Program-made: the position numbers and the translations under genes
Shown: one piece after another, positions 11,823-24,110 of the stretch
How the letters are laid out: each line of letters opens with the position of its first letter
How positions within the stretch are numbered: position 1 is the stretch's first letter
Notes under the pieces: generated by a model
Databases searched by the model: none
Seen by the model: the letters and a program-made list of their open reading frames with translations, nothing else
What the model was told of the DNA's origin: nothing
Assembly (NCBI GenBank): GCA_035235625.1
Contig: CP141144.1
Location: 44,266,014-44,330,013, forward strand
Reading direction: 5' to 3'
Source: Saururus chinensis
Lineage: Eukaryota; Streptophyta; Magnoliopsida; Piperales; Saururaceae
DNA: 64,000 nt

Positions 11823-12312
11823 GAAGTTGATCATGTACCACATGAAAACTTCCCAAGGATGAGGTTGATGAATGGCTTGCCCTGAAGCAAATCCATTCAT
11901 TTTACTTTGACAAGTTTCATTCCTATGAAGACACAATTCAAAGCAAAAATCAATAGGCTAACAAAGAACTTCGTAAAAGAATCAAGAACAATCTTAGTTG
12001 TTCAAACAAATTAAATTACAAAAATCAAATAGAGCTACAATAATTGCACAGTTGAAGCCATTGACGGCTGAAGACAAGAGGTATAGGGGTATTGTGGATG
12101 AGAAGGACATAGAATATCTACATGCTGCTCTTGGAAAGTTTCGGTATGCAAATAGTGCTGTGAGAAAAAGGGTTGTCGGCTTATGCTCTACTGAGGAGTT
12201 AACTGACCTTATTCAGAGCTTGCAATATTGCATTCAGCACGAAAGAAAAACCTTAGCTGAGGAGAACATGCTAGCGCAAAAAATGCAGAAGAAAGCAAAG
12301 GACTCTATTTCC
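11823..12312 (+). pseudogene. Proton pump interactor (PPI1-like) gene fragment inside an LTR element
   Basis: Two frames together give the coiled-coil region of plant proton pump interactor proteins, which bind the regulatory C-terminus of the plasma-membrane H+-ATPase. The first frame (from about 11851) reads FPKDEVDEW, KQIHSFYF and ANKELRKRIK, with a TAG stop before ANKEL. After a frameshift near 12000 the second reads TIIAQLKPLTAEDKRYRGIV, ALGKFRYAN, LCSTEEL and IQSLQYCIQHE. The order matches the family. No splice sites interrupt the 490 bases, so it may derive from spliced RNA. Beyond about 12312 the similarity is lost. It is clearly non-functional. Confidence 0.65.
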
Positions 12313-12725
12313 ATTTCGCATGCCAACCCCACTAACACTTTCCACATCGCCTTTGGCCCAATCCAATGTCCTCCCATTAGAATCTACAATGCAAATGTCT
12401 CTTTTGACACTAGGAATCTCTTAGTTCCTCCTTCAGCCATGTCACATCTAATGTGTTTTTGGGTATGCTACCCGCAAACGCTATCTTGCACAAGTCAAAC
12501 TTGGCTCAAGATCCACCTGTGTGTTCTACTTTATTTTTTCATGTTGATTTGCTTAGATCCACCTTACGGACACCTATATGTGACTATGCAAACTATACCT
12601 ACCATGGGCACATGTGTTATTTTTCATCATAGCTTTGGTGGGCCAAAAGCCATTGTTCATCTAAAGCTTCACAAATTGAAGTCCACCTCAAGGTCGAGGT
12701 GGAGAGGAAGCAAGGTGGAATATTT

Positions 12726-13017
12726 TGACCCTAAATTAGATTAGATTCCTATTATAGGTTAGATTCAATTCTTATACTAATTCCTAATAGTTATTTTCCT
12801 GCATTAGTTAGAATTAGATTAATAATTTTTCCTAGTTCTATTAAGATTAGTTCATATTTTCCCTATATATTGTGTAATTTAGAGAAGATTTAACAATTTA
12901 GAAATTCAAGAATTAGACTCAAGTTAGAATATTTTAATTTTATCATTCAGTTGTTTTCAGTTATTTTTCATATCTTTTTATCTTGAATTCAACTTGTTTA
13001 GATATCGGTCTACATCA
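12726..13017 (+). repeat. Right LTR of the gene-carrying LTR element
   Basis: This is the longer, more complete copy and includes ccctatatattgtg, a candidate TATA region, at about 12861-12874. It ends tctacatca, after which the Copia relic resumes. Confidence 0.6.
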
Positions 13018-13079
13018 CAATGTCTTGTGGAGCTTCTTGTACATCTTCACTTTTTTAAACCCTAAACCCCAACTTGATC

Positions 13080-13480
13080 TTGGAACATTATTTTCTTTCC
13101 AATCCCAAGAAGCCTTGTCATTGAAGAGAACATATCTACAAATAATTATATTATTTTTCTCCAAAGTAAAGAGTTTATAGCCCTTTTATTTTGAGGTATA
13201 ACCCACAAAGATGCATTTTTCACTAGATTAATTAAGTTTGTGGCTAACCTATTTTGGTACATGAGTAAAATAAATAGAGCCAAATACTTTAAATGATTCA
13301 CTGAAGGACTTTCTTCCACTCTAAGATTCGGGCATCTATTCTTCACGTACACTGTCGTATACACTGCTTCACCCTAAAATGTTTTTGGACATTTGTTTGT
13401 CCTGAAGCATTGATTCGCCCATCTCAACAATGGTCCTATTCTTTCTTTCTGCCACCCTATTTTGTTGAGGGGTTTGCCCA
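13080..13480 (-). pseudogene. Copia integrase fragment (relic)
   Basis: The minus strand reads GEAVYTTVYVKNRCP preceded by CFRTNKCPKTF. This corresponds to the Copia integrase stretch where the catalytic glutamate block is followed by FWGEAV.TA.Y..NR.P. Further along it degrades (SPSVNHLKYLALF...). It belongs to the old Copia element together with the reverse transcriptase pieces at 7.4-10.6 kb. Confidence 0.6.
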
Positions 13481-13521
13481 AAACTCAATTACGTATTCAA
13501 CCCAATGCTTCATACAAATTT

Positions 13522-16500
13522 TGTCATGCCCCAAATTTTATACATGCATATTCTAAATGCTTCCTTTTGGAAGAATATGCAATAAAACTTTGAGTGAGAT
13601 GGAGCAGAATAATCATTTTGTCATGAGTTATAAAATTACACAAAAGCACATTGTGGGCATGACATTCACACTTTCACAAATCAAGATTTATGATAAATAT
13701 CATAACTATATCACTAAAATAATTGTCACTATAAAATAGCTATAATATCTAAAGTTGGGCACTTATCATCACAAAGTACTTTTATTAATATGAACAATAA
13801 ATGAAACCACTTACCAATAAACAACCTATAGTAAAGAAACAAATCTACCATTGAAAGGAGAAACTCATTGCTACAGCTATGCCATGCCCAAAAACTCTTT
13901 AAGCAAACTCTTCGACCTGAAAGACCTGTACTACAAAGTATGTTGAGTATACGAGTATACTAAGTGAGATTGCAAAACCAAACACAAAGATTCCTACAAA
14001 GTACTTCCACAAAACATCAGAAGGTTCACGAAACATGATAGCATCATTTAGGAGTACAACAAGTTGCACTAGATATTAGACTGCCGCAAACTCAATTTTG
14101 GTCCCTTCTTGAAGCCTGCCCTGCTCCATCCACTCCATGAAGTAAAGGCTCATAAAGATCTAGACCCTAATAGTAGAGATATCGAATTCTATGATCATCA
14201 AGACCTCTTCTATTGTGTTGTATTGTACTGGTTATCTTTTTATGCTCTTATTCATTCGAACCTAACTCATAGGCTAGGAGAGCATCTCTATATATAATTC
14301 TCACTCTTAGAGAGCCATGTTATTATCCTTACTCAATCATGCATTCAAATTAAAAAAAGCAATGCTATTATATTATTATTAAATAGCATAAACACTAGCA
14401 TAAATCATGTTCAAAAATCTCATGCATTGAGGATCATCAATAAATTTACAGTGTTTGCCAGGGCGTTGATGACCATCAATGTCCCATTGCCATGTCGAAC
14501 CCTTATCAATAGTGGGTTAGCCATGAGAGGCCACCTTATCGATGCCATTCCAACACATCAATATCACTATCGATGACTAGTTAACACCAACATGGCTCAG
14601 TGTGTTAGTGTTGGTACTATTTATCTTTCTACCTTCATTGACATGAACACTAGCATGCCGATGGTTTTGCTAATGGTCAGTAAGAAAACAAACAAAGACC
14701 ATATTGGTTCTATGAACATTTTTTAATGGGTAAAACCATTATAAATATTGAGTTCTATATAGTTTGCATATAAAAATGGACAGTGAAACCATAACAATAT
14801 GATATCACCAGTACTATTTCTCTTCATAAATTAAAATCTTTGAAGAAATTCCCTTGCACATGTCCAAACTCTTCAAGAATGCAAGGGGAGATACATATTG
14901 AATAAACCGAACAATTAAACAAAAGAAGAAGGGGTGTCTATTATTGTGTGTGGCGAATGATGATTATTATTATTCTATTTATGTGGCAGCTGTCACACAT
15001 ACATATAACATACACATAATTCTATACATAACTTACTAACATACTCGCTAGCCATCACTAGCATACACATAATCCACATACATCAAACATAATATTAGCT
15101 CACATGCATGACATATGCATTTTTAAACATACCATATAATCATGCTCATATGCACATCATGCTATTGGATTGTTATTTAACATCTAAAGTATGGACTCAT
15201 ATAATCCTAGCATGCTGCTACACATTCGAAGTATTTTATTATGAAATTACGTGTTCAAAGCTCACCTACATCGTAATCCATGACATTTGATGGTGAGCAC
15301 ATGATGGTGGTGGCATTGGCAGTCAAAAATATTGCAAAGTTGAGAGAGCTGATGTCCCAAGGTTTAGGAAATGCTAGAAGTAATCTCGGCTAAATGGGGT
15401 GACAAAAAATATATGTAGCAAAATTCGTGATCCACGGTGGCACACTAAGGGCAGTCAGGAAAAGGGTCATGTCAAAGAAGTGGAAAGTATGACCGGATGT
15501 CAAAATGGACTAACTAAAGGTTGGCTGACAGCTAACAAGCACTCGATGTGCCAAAGACACCAAATCTCTCTTTTATAGCACCTAGCGACGTTGATTTTGT
15601 GTGGACTATGGCCCACATAATGTGTGGAGGGCGTGATGTGATGCTTGAGTGAAAACAAGAGGTAGAGGGGACTCTGATGGTCAACTCCATTCGATGGTAG
15701 AGCTAGTCGCTGTTTAGGTGGCGCAAAAGTGACACGTAAACCCCAAGCCACATGTGTGACTACATGGACACATAGCCAAAGGGGAGGGGTAGAGGGCTGG
15801 ATGGAGGCTGCCCTAGGCCCAAGAGGGGTGGTAGAGCTAAGACCCTAGTGGTGGCTAGCGGAGACAACAACATTGCCAAGAGCCACCTACAACTAAAACA
15901 AATGGTGCGGGTGGCTATGCATCTAGCACGGTTGAGGGTAGAGGGGTAAGGCTAGCCAAGGGTTGGCGAGGCTAGTCCTCTAACATACTAGTTCACATTG
16001 CGAACAAAGACAATTACTAGGGAAGTATCCTACGAATGCACAAGAAGAGCTAGTAGATGATGGCGCCAGGCAGCATGGATATAGAGGAAGCGGGGGTAGG
16101 CTAGGGTGGTGGCCATGCCTTTGGAAATACATGGATGACTATAAGAAGCTGATCGAGAGGCTAGACAGCTGCCGAAAGCACACTAGCATCTCAAAAACAA
16201 ACCGTACAGTGAGAAAAAATAAGGAAAAGACTGATACCTCCTAGAGGAGCGAGGAGAGGGTGGCGTCAGCTCTGGCTGGTGCCACTAGAGTCCTTGTGGC
16301 TAGATGAAGCTAAGTCCAGTGGAGAGCATCAGCAAATGATGACAAAAAATGCTTCGATGACCCAACACCAATGAAACACAGTAAAAATTGAGGGAAAACC
16401 CATGTAACTCGTGGAGGAGCAAGGAGGGCATGGCGGCAGCCCTAGTTGGTACCAATGGACTCGTGTCAGCAAGGCGAAGTGAATTTTCATAAGAAGCAGT

Positions 16501-16950
16501 GGAATTCGATGATAGAGGAGGCACAACTGTGGGTTCAGAATCACTCTTGCTTTCTCTCTTGTTCTTTCTTGACATTCTCAAAACTTTTGGAATGTTGTCA
16601 TGGCTTTAAGCCACGATCCGTATCTATTATATATTATATTTTTCTCTTTTTTCTTTCTTACACGTTGTTCCACCTTTTTACACTTCACTCCATTTACGTG
16701 TTGTTCTAATTTCTTGTGCATTGGTAACTAAAATCTTACGCTCAATATAACCAAAATTTGTGCCAGAAACATTTGTGGCACATTGAAGACCAATGGCCAC
16801 AACGAGGCCCCACACTTGACTCTATAAGTATAAATATTGGGGTAAAATATACAAAAATAAATATGCCAAAATATCACACTTTTGCAAAAAATGATAAAAG
16901 AAAATAGAAAAAATATCATAAAAAATCGTAAGAAAATTTGGGACATTACA
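13522..16950 (-). mobile_element. Gypsy LTR-like sequence nested in the Copia relic
   Basis: The left edge reads tgtcatgccccaaatttt and the right edge aaaatttgggacattaca, a pair of TG...CA ends typical of plant Gypsy LTRs. A stretch near 13935-13970 (gagtatacgagtatactaagtgag) is the reverse complement of the (actgagtataaa.atactcac) box seen near the 3' end of the other LTRs here, which indicates minus orientation. The flanking bases (aattt and accca) do not match, so the limits may be wrong or the element rearranged. No polyprotein was recognised. Open frames at 15500-15751 and 16300-16709 look like chance. Confidence 0.42.
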
Positions 16951-17660
16951 ACCCACGAGTAGATTATTAATTCAATGATGGTGGTGTACTGATTCCATGA
17001 TGGTAGATTAGTACAAATTGTCCATATTTATGAAACATATATGTAATCACTTGTTCTATTTTGAGGTCAACTATATTGATTTGAATAGCTGTGTGGGTCA
17101 GTTTTAATTTGAAAACCATTGTGTTGTCCTTTTGGAAAAAATTTGCTCATTGAATACATATGCATGTGTTTTTTTTAGTGAGTATAAAAATACTCATTTT
17201 CATTATTGCTTACCTTACCCAAATCAGGCAAGGGACATCAACTAGTTCAAGTACACAAACTACCTTGGGTTGGGGATTAAAAGCTTTGTGGGAGCTAGGA
17301 GGACTTAAGGTGCTTGGATCTTGCATACATCCTCTATTTTTAGTTGTGTTATTCAGTGTTATGTCATGTACCTTTGTTATGCTATACTCTATTTTAGACA
17401 TATATTTTGGACTGTTGCTATATTTGTATTCAGTGTAAGCCTAAGATAATTTTGATTGAATGATCATGGTCACAACACTTGTTTTTATATGTGGAGTCTC
17501 ACACCTAGGGTATTGATTTTTGTTGAATGAGATTTATCATTTAAAAAATACTTCTGCATTAGTCTTTTGCTCAGACACCATATGACACTAAACATCAATC
17601 TTTTGCTCATATATCATATGGCAAACATAAAACATGCTTTTATAACATTTTTGTGTTTTG
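16951..17660 (+). other. Uncharacterised DNA, possibly another LTR end
   Basis: The block gagtataaaaatactcatttt at 17178-17199, followed by tcaggcaagg, looks like the plus-orientation U5 box of a Gypsy LTR. A possible LTR end (ggagtctcaca) lies at 17493-17503. No gene was recognised. Confidence 0.3.
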
Positions 17661-17689
17661 GAGAAATTAGCTTGTTGTTTGGTTTCCCC

Positions 17690-18620
17690 TTAAACTAACA
17701 TCCTACAATCTTTTTGAACATGCTTAAATTTCTTTCAATTATAGCATTGAGGTTTCTCCTAAAATCAACATTTATTATTAAGATGACTACTTATTTTACA
17801 AATTCCCTACTTGTGAGTGAAATTCATATTCCATTTTTTTTAAAATTATTTTTCCCATTTTTCTTGTGTTTCTTCCTCTCCCCCTTCCTTGTCTTCTACC
17901 TAAAGAAGACTTCGCCTTTGGATTTGCCACTAGAGAATTCTTTCCCTTGGGTTTTAGAATAAGAATTGACTTTGAGTTTGCATTGGAAAGTATTCCCAAT
18001 TAATTTTTGCATATGGCCTACTCAATCTTTGCTCAAAGACAATAATAGGGCCCATCAATTTTTGATCATTCAATGAAGAAATATCATTTGTTAGCTCAAC
18101 AACAACAATAATAGGATCATACTTCTTTGTTAAGCTAATCAAAATTTTCTAAACAATTTTTTCATCACAAATATTTTCTGCATATTTCTTAATTGGATTC
18201 ACAATTTCCATAATTCTAGAAAAATAATAATTGAACACTTCCATATCCTTCCTTTTAATATTTTTGAAATCCTTTTGAATATATTGAAGCTTAATAATGT
18301 CAATATGTCTTTATACTCATTTTGTATAATTTTCAAGCATCTTTATCCTTTGTAACACTAATAATCTTTAGAAAATTTGTGTTGGAAACTTCTTGTTCAA
18401 TTAAGTCGAGATCTTCCGCATCTTGTTCCTTTTTTCTTTCAATAATTACTTTTGGGTACTTATCAAAGTCTTTAGTACAACTTCCACTTCTTTAAACCCA
18501 CCCTTAATCAAATCCCTAAGATCATGAGAAATGTGTAGAATTTTCATTTGTACATACTAATTATAATAGTTTTCTTCATCAAAAATAGGAAACGGAAGAT
18601 TTAACATGCAACTTGTGATG
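17690..18620 (-). pseudogene. Copia gag with zinc-knuckle relic
   Basis: The minus strand begins with FPIFDEENYYNW and continues ILHISHDLRDLIKGGF, the hallmark start of Copia gag (YNLW...MK.LL.S.DLWD.V..G). It degrades through RKKQDAEDLDLI into a CCHC zinc knuckle at about 17720 (CYN, stop, KKFKHVQKDC), in which the second cysteine codon is now TGA. There are several frameshifts. It is the 5' coding part of the old element running to 7 kb. Confidence 0.65.
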
Positions 18621-18707
18621 TTATTTGTACTTTTCATCTTCTTCATGAAAGTGGTTTGTTTTCACTTCTTCAAATAACTCCACAATATAAGATGATGATG
18701 AAGAAAC

Positions 18708-19429
18708 CAAGTTCCAATACTACTTTGTTGGCTTTAGATTAAAGGACATACAATGATTGTGAAGAAATGGATGAATTTAGAAAGAAAAGTTGTGATCTTC
18801 AATAGATGGAGCATCAAGCATCCAAAGAGAAGGGGAGGAGGTTGTTTTCATCACAAATCATGGCTCTCTTTTCCTCTTACCATAGCCACCCCATTTCCCC
18901 TAATTACCCTAGGTACAAAATGCCCAAAAAGCCCCTTTGTCATTAAATTTTGATATGAACAACTCTTGCTGAAGAAGAACCTCTAATGACAGTATGAAAA
19001 GCTTCAACTTCAATGACGAGTTGATGGGAATTTTTGTTTGATCCTATCATTGAGGCCTTATGTTGGATTTAAGTTGAAAACTACATAGGGTATTGGTAGC
19101 AAACCAATAGTAGTAAGTACGATAGTTGAGAGCTGCTTCTCAGGGTTTCCATATATACTCTGGTTTCCAAAAAGGAAGGTTTCCCCATTTTGTATAAACA
19201 GTAGACTCTGGATGGGGAGACTAGTGTTGGTTCAATTAATTACGTATATTATTACGGCGTGGGTGCCATATATTAGTGGGCCTTTACTTTGGTTATTAGC
19301 TAACTTTTATGTGAACTAGACTGGAGTGTGCAATTCGACCACTGTAAGAGGACCCAAAACTAGCATCTGTCCTAGATAATTCAAAAGTTTGGCCGCTCAG
19401 ATTTTGCACTTAATTACTTCGGATATTGT
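18708..19429 (-). other. Candidate primer binding site and LTR of the old Copia element
   Basis: On the minus strand a TG...CA LTR end (gccaaca) falls at 18726, followed by tagtattggaac. The latter matches the initiator tRNA-Met primer binding site at about 8 of 12 bases. Sequence from 18726 to 19429 would then be LTR. It contains no recognisable gene and is cut at 19430 by the Gypsy insertion. Its continuation should resume at 32898. Confidence 0.35.
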
Positions 19430-21870
19430 TGTAATAACCCTATTTTTTTGATATTTTATAAATTTTATTCTTTTTTTCAGTCTAATTATAACTCGTTAAG
19501 ACAAGCAAAAATACGAAAATTTGAGACTGGGAACAAAAGTTACGGCCTTGGGAAATGTGCTCTAATCGGCGGGACCCACTTCATAAATAGTGCTAAATTA
19601 GTCCATAAATGGTCTAGTCTTATAGGGCTCATGAATACGAGCTCAATGAAACAAAAAATGCGCAAAACGGAGTTTATGGTTTAGGAAGTTATGGTTTTTT
19701 GAAATTTTTAGAAATTAAAATAATAAAAAAAATAAAATAATAATAATTTTTTTAGCTCAGCTCGGCCGCATTACGTGCGACAGATGTGCGTAACGGGTGC
19801 ACGTTCGTCACGCGTTTCATGACAAACACGTGTTTGTCATGCACGCCCGCCAGAAAAGGAGGCGCCGGCGAGTGCCCGCTGGATTCTGCCGCTCTCCTCC
19901 CCTATATAAGGCCACTCCGGCTAGTTTTTCAACCCACATCCGATTTTCAACCCCTTTCACTGTTTTCTTTATTCCTGATCCATTTTAAGTCCGAATTACG
20001 TGATCCAAGACCCGTTTCCCACTAAATCAAGGGTGCTTGATAAGTATAAAATATATATCTATTTTATATGCCTTTTTACCTTATTTGCTAGTATAGATTA
20101 GGTTAATTTAGTGTTATTTATAGTTTATTTAGATTAAAATAGATATTAGTACTTTAGTTTAATTATTAATAATTTTGTAGTTATTAGTAGTTTAGATATG
20201 TATTTAAATCAAGTTGGAATTTTAATTATATTCTACATGTCTAAAGTATGATATTTTATATTTTGTAGGTCAAGTGCGCTTATCGAGATACTTAGACGAT
20301 GTTTGGAATGATTAAAAATAGTTTTTACATGCTTTAAGGTGATTTGGACAACATTTCGGAGTTATAAACAAGATGGAAACTAATATGGACGCAAAGGAAA
20401 GCTTAATGAACAGAATATGAACTGTCCAGGAAAACTGTCCAGATTGCAGAAACACTGTAGCCGTTCGAACGGGCTGCAGGGCGTTCGAACGGGATAACGT
20501 GATTTTGAAGAAAAACTCAGTATAAGAGTTCGAACGGGCATGCAGGGCATTCGAACGGCATAACGTGCAGTTTCCTTGTTTGACCCAAATTTTAATCCTT
20601 TTCATATCGAACTTTTTCCTACGAAACTTATACCTATAAAAAGACATATTTGGCTTAAAATTGGAGGATTCCAGTAGATTTTATGAAGAGAAAAAGGAAG
20701 AAGAAGATGGAGAAGAACTCAAAGCTTTTAATGGAGATTCAAGTGCTTTCTTCTACAATGGAAGGCTAGACTTTTCTTTTACTTAGGAGTTGATGAAGCT
20801 ATAGATAAGTTTTAGTTTCTTTTCTTTTTAATTTAGATCTCAGTTGTGAATGATGACAATTGTATGATATGGATTTCCTTTTTAATGGAAGAGTTTTTAA
20901 TGTTTATTCAAATCTATGTTGATTTATTGTCTTGTAGATGATAGATTGATGTGGTTTTGATATTTGCATCGATTCTAATTTCTGTGATTTAGATGAGATG
21001 GTCATACAATAGTTTTAATGTTCAGATAATTAATGACTTGGATGAATTATACTAAGATTAGACGGGTCATGCCTATAGCTAGTTTAGTGTAGATGATTCG
21101 TGCTATTGTCGAAGATAGTTCATGCCATGGAAGTTAATTAATGATTCTTTTTGAAGTAATTCTAGCTTGTAGCTGAGAATACTTGTTCATATTCACACTA
21201 GATTTAGATTAAAAGTTAAGGAATTGTTATGGTTCTATAGTGGATTCGATTTCCTAAGTAATTTCCATCATATTAATCTCTTGTTTTTAAATTAGTTGAT
21301 TTCTTTCTTTTGCTTAATTTAAGATTAAGTTGTTTTTAGTTTGTAATCAGCAAATTCCTCTTTAGATTTAGTGATAATCCATCCGTCCCTGAGGTTCGAC
21401 AACCCTCAAATACTCATCCTAGTACCATTACCTTTTATACTTGCAAAGGGTTTAATTATAAACGATCAGTGCTCTATGCACCGGAAGGGTTATTTTCTCA
21501 AGGTGACCCCTCTAAGACCTCGAAAAATGTGCCCCTTTTCTAATCTCCCCCTTTCACCTTTTTACTGCTTCTGGACCATTTTAAACCCTTTTCAGCCCGT
21601 TCAAAAGTTGTACCCCACTAAATCGAGGGTGCTCTACGCGTTGGAACTGTTATTCTACCAAATTTTCCGCTCGAAGGAAGGATCTTCTACGAGGAGATTT
21701 CTTATACCTCGCGCGCATTATAGGTAGGTGGTTTTAAATTCTAATCGTATGCCGAGATTTTGACTCGCCAAAGCTTTGCTAAGGATTTTCGGAAAGAAAA
21801 TTCTGTCTTTAAAAGCCTCTCCTCTTTTCAAAAAATTCTCCGAGTTTTGTAAGCTCAAGCTCAAGTGTAA
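19430..21870 (+). repeat. 5' LTR of the Gypsy element, truncated and interrupted
   Basis: It is colinear with the 3' LTR from tgtaataaccc through gcaaaaatacgaaaatttgagac, the TATA box (tatataag at 19903-19910) and the ctctaagacctcgaaaaatgtgcc block. It ends near gagttttg at about 21851, equivalent to about 32342 in the 3' LTR. The last 550 or so bases of the LTR are missing. It is split by a solo LTR at 20038-21468. Confidence 0.8.
20038..21468 (+). mobile_element. Solo LTR nested in the Gypsy 5' LTR, target duplication GTGCT
   Basis: It starts tgataagtataaaa and ends aaacgatca, with gtgct directly repeated at 20033-20037 and 21469-21473. Comparison with the intact 3' LTR (agggtgttttacgcactgg) confirms that 1,431 bases were inserted. 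Near its 3' end, ccatccgtccctgaggttcgacaacc fits the style of Tat/Athila-type Gypsy LTRs. It contains no coding sequence beyond chance frames. Confidence 0.88.
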
Positions 21871-24110
21871 TGTAACACCCCCCTTTTTTATTACGTCTAA
21901 CGAAGGGGGTTAGAGGAAATTAGTGATTTTTCAAATACATTATAGATGGTTTTAACCATTGAAACCTCCGTATTTGAGTAGAGCTCGAAGAAACGAGCGT
22001 AACAAAATAAAGAACGGGCGAAACAGAGGTCAGGAACGGAAGTTACGACCTTCAAGAATCGTAGAAAATAAGCGGGACCCACTTAGAAAAAGTACAATTT
22101 ATTACTTTAAGTGGGTTTGTATCGAAGGGCTTGTCGATACGAGTCCAACGGTACCAAGAATGCATGAATCTAAATCCAAGGTAGGGAGATACACGCGTTT
22201 GAATATTTGAATTAAAAAAAAAGAACAGAAAATAGTGACGTGCGCGTGACAGACGTGCGCTATGTGCACGACCGCGATGCGTTGTCACCACGTGCATTAT
22301 GCATAGGCAATGCACTGCGTATGCGTTATAGGAAAGGGTAGGTGCCACCATTTTTGGAGGCACCGCGGTTTAAAATCTGTGGCGCACCGTGGTTTTTGGC
22401 GCGCCGGGGCCATTATAAACCAAATTTCGATTCTATTTTCAGTCAAAACTTCTCCTCCCCCGTTTCTGACCGTTCTGAGGCCGATTAAGGTTGTTCAAGA
22501 CCTGTTTCCTACTAAATCGAGCATGCTCTACGTAATGGAGCGGTCATTTCTTCATGTTGGCGATTGTATGAGGAGGAAACGCCCAAGGACAAGGAGAGGT
22601 TCTGCCCATTATCTTTGAGCACTGACCAACTTTGTTTTCTCTGTTTTTGGCCATCCTAACTCCGTTTCAATTGATTCAAGAGACGTTCTTGACTAAATCA
22701 AGTATGTTCTACATGATGGAGGGTTCTGTTTTCTGAGTTGGCGATCGTACAAGGAGGAAACGCCCCTAGACAAGGAGAGGTTCTGCCTGTTTTCATCATG
22801 CACCGATCAACTTCATTTTTTTTGTTTCTGGCCATCCTAACTCCGATTTAGTTGATTCAAGAGGTTTTCTTAACTAAATCAAGTATGTTCTACGCAATGG
22901 AGGGCTCCATTTTCCGAGTTGGCAACCATATCAAGAGAAAATATTTCGAGACAAGGAGAGGATCTGCCCGTTAACGTCGAACATTGGAACGAGAGAATGA
23001 AACCCGGAGCAAGATGGGGTTTTGTCCGTAGTTACCAAGCCTCAACAAGAGAAACAATCTAGAGTAGGGGAGGTTCTGTCCATTGCTCACGGGCACAAAA
23101 AACGAGAAGAGTCTCCAGTAAGAAGAATATTCGTACGTAGTCTTTCAGTAAAAGAATAGGGAAATATAAAGGCTAGTGGAAACTCTGTGTACTACTACCG
23201 GATCTGAAGGGGAGGACGCCCAGAAGGAGCGAGTATCTCCAAATACCGATATTTTATGAGATATGATGGGAGTAAGCATTTTTTATCTCCTATTTTAATT
23301 ATAGAACGGCATGTTCTAGTTATGATGTGTGTTATGCCATGATGTGTGTTTTATGCCATGATGTAGGCTTATATGCTATGACGTGTGTGGTCTCGCTCTA
23401 GGGTAGAGCGAGACGTGTAATTTGTGTTTTCGGTCTCGGCTCAGTGATTGAGCGAGATGTGTATATGTGATTATGATCCCGCTCGGTGGTAGAGCGAGAT
23501 GTATGTTTTTGGCTTATTAACTTTCGCTTGACTCCAATATATGACGAATTTTTGTAAATATCAGCATATATGTATTTTAACGTATACGATTTTGTGACGA
23601 TTGTTGTGTGTAGTAGCCATTAGGCAGAACTACGTTCGGATCCGATAGTGTTGGAATAATATCCAATATGTACGTAGGCAACCAACGGCAAGGCAACGTT
23701 GGCCCGATCCAATTTAATTATAAATATATGTTTTAATTTTGTTTTACACACGATGAACTATGAAGCTTCGTTGTGTGTATGCATTCGTTACAACCCAAGT
23801 CTTCATACGATGAAGCTTTAAAGCTTCGTAGTGGGTAGATGAACATTGTACCTCTCACACACAGACGATGATTCTTGGCTCAAGGAAAAGAAAATTTTCT
23901 ATTGCTGATTTTGTGGGCCTGACCCAAGTCGGGAGTAAGCATTTCTGATCTCCCATTTTAATTATAGAATGGCATGCGCTAGTTATGATGTGTGTTATGC
24001 CATGATATGTGCTTTATGCCATGATGTAGGCTTATATGCTATGACGTATGTGATCTCGCTCCAGGGTAGAGCGAGACGTATAATTTGTGTTTTCGGTCTC
24101 GGCTCAGTGA
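21871..24110 (+). mobile_element. LTR fragment of a second Gypsy family, with internal duplication
   Basis: It starts tgtaacacccccc and is related over most of its length to the element at 59785-61913 (shared cgaagaaa.gagc.taacaaa, aagtgggttngtatc and aggcaaccaacggcaaggcaacgttggcccgatcc). It should end ..gcattaca, but at about 23930 it jumps back. The segment 23931-24104 repeats 23268-23440 (gggagtaagcattt..., atgatgtgtgttatgcc, gtagagcgagac). It then joins the inverted Gypsy LTR at about 24111. The structure records a tandem duplication or template switch. Confidence 0.65.
22440..23000 (+). repeat. Three tandem copies of a roughly 185-bp LTR unit
   Basis: Each unit contains a tactaaatcgag.atgctctacg-type block, then a gttggcgat.gta box, then ggaggaaacgccc..gacaaggagaggttctgcc. 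Copies start near 22440, 22625 and 22810, the third being the most diverged. The related LTR at 59785-61913 has two copies (about 60315 and 60500). Confidence 0.65.

Larger units (their letters stand above)
10922..13017 (+). mobile_element. Non-autonomous LTR element carrying a host gene fragment
   Basis: Two direct repeats that start tgac(a/c)ctaaatt and end ggtctacatca enclose 1.58 kb. The left repeat is 10922-11142 and the right is 12726-13017. The left copy lacks about 70 bases, including the ccctatatattg region kept in the right copy. Just inside the left repeat, tagtgtcagatc (11144-11155) resembles a methionine initiator tRNA binding site. The interior holds a proton-pump-interactor gene fragment and no reverse transcriptase. 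A clean target duplication was not found, although the flanks aatgtgttg and aatgtcttg are similar. Confidence 0.6.
7060..19429 (-). mobile_element. Old, fragmented minus-strand Copia retrotransposon with nested insertions
   Basis: Pieces of one Copia polyprotein appear on the minus strand in the right order: gag and zinc knuckle (17.7-18.6 kb), integrase (13.1-13.5 kb), reverse transcriptase start (10.37-10.56 kb), reverse transcriptase end and RNase H (7.1-8.03 kb). The gaps are filled by later insertions at 8036-10364, 10922-13017 and 13522 to about 17 kb. A possible primer binding site and LTR end lie at 18708-18726. Many stops and frameshifts show it is the oldest layer here. The outer LTRs and target duplication could not be delimited, so the limits given are approximate. 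Confidence 0.65.

Noticed and set aside
12312..12744. C-terminal part of the 248-codon frame following the proton-pump-interactor fragment
   Set aside because: After about residue 105 it no longer resembles the family and runs into the right LTR; it is read-through of non-coding element sequence.
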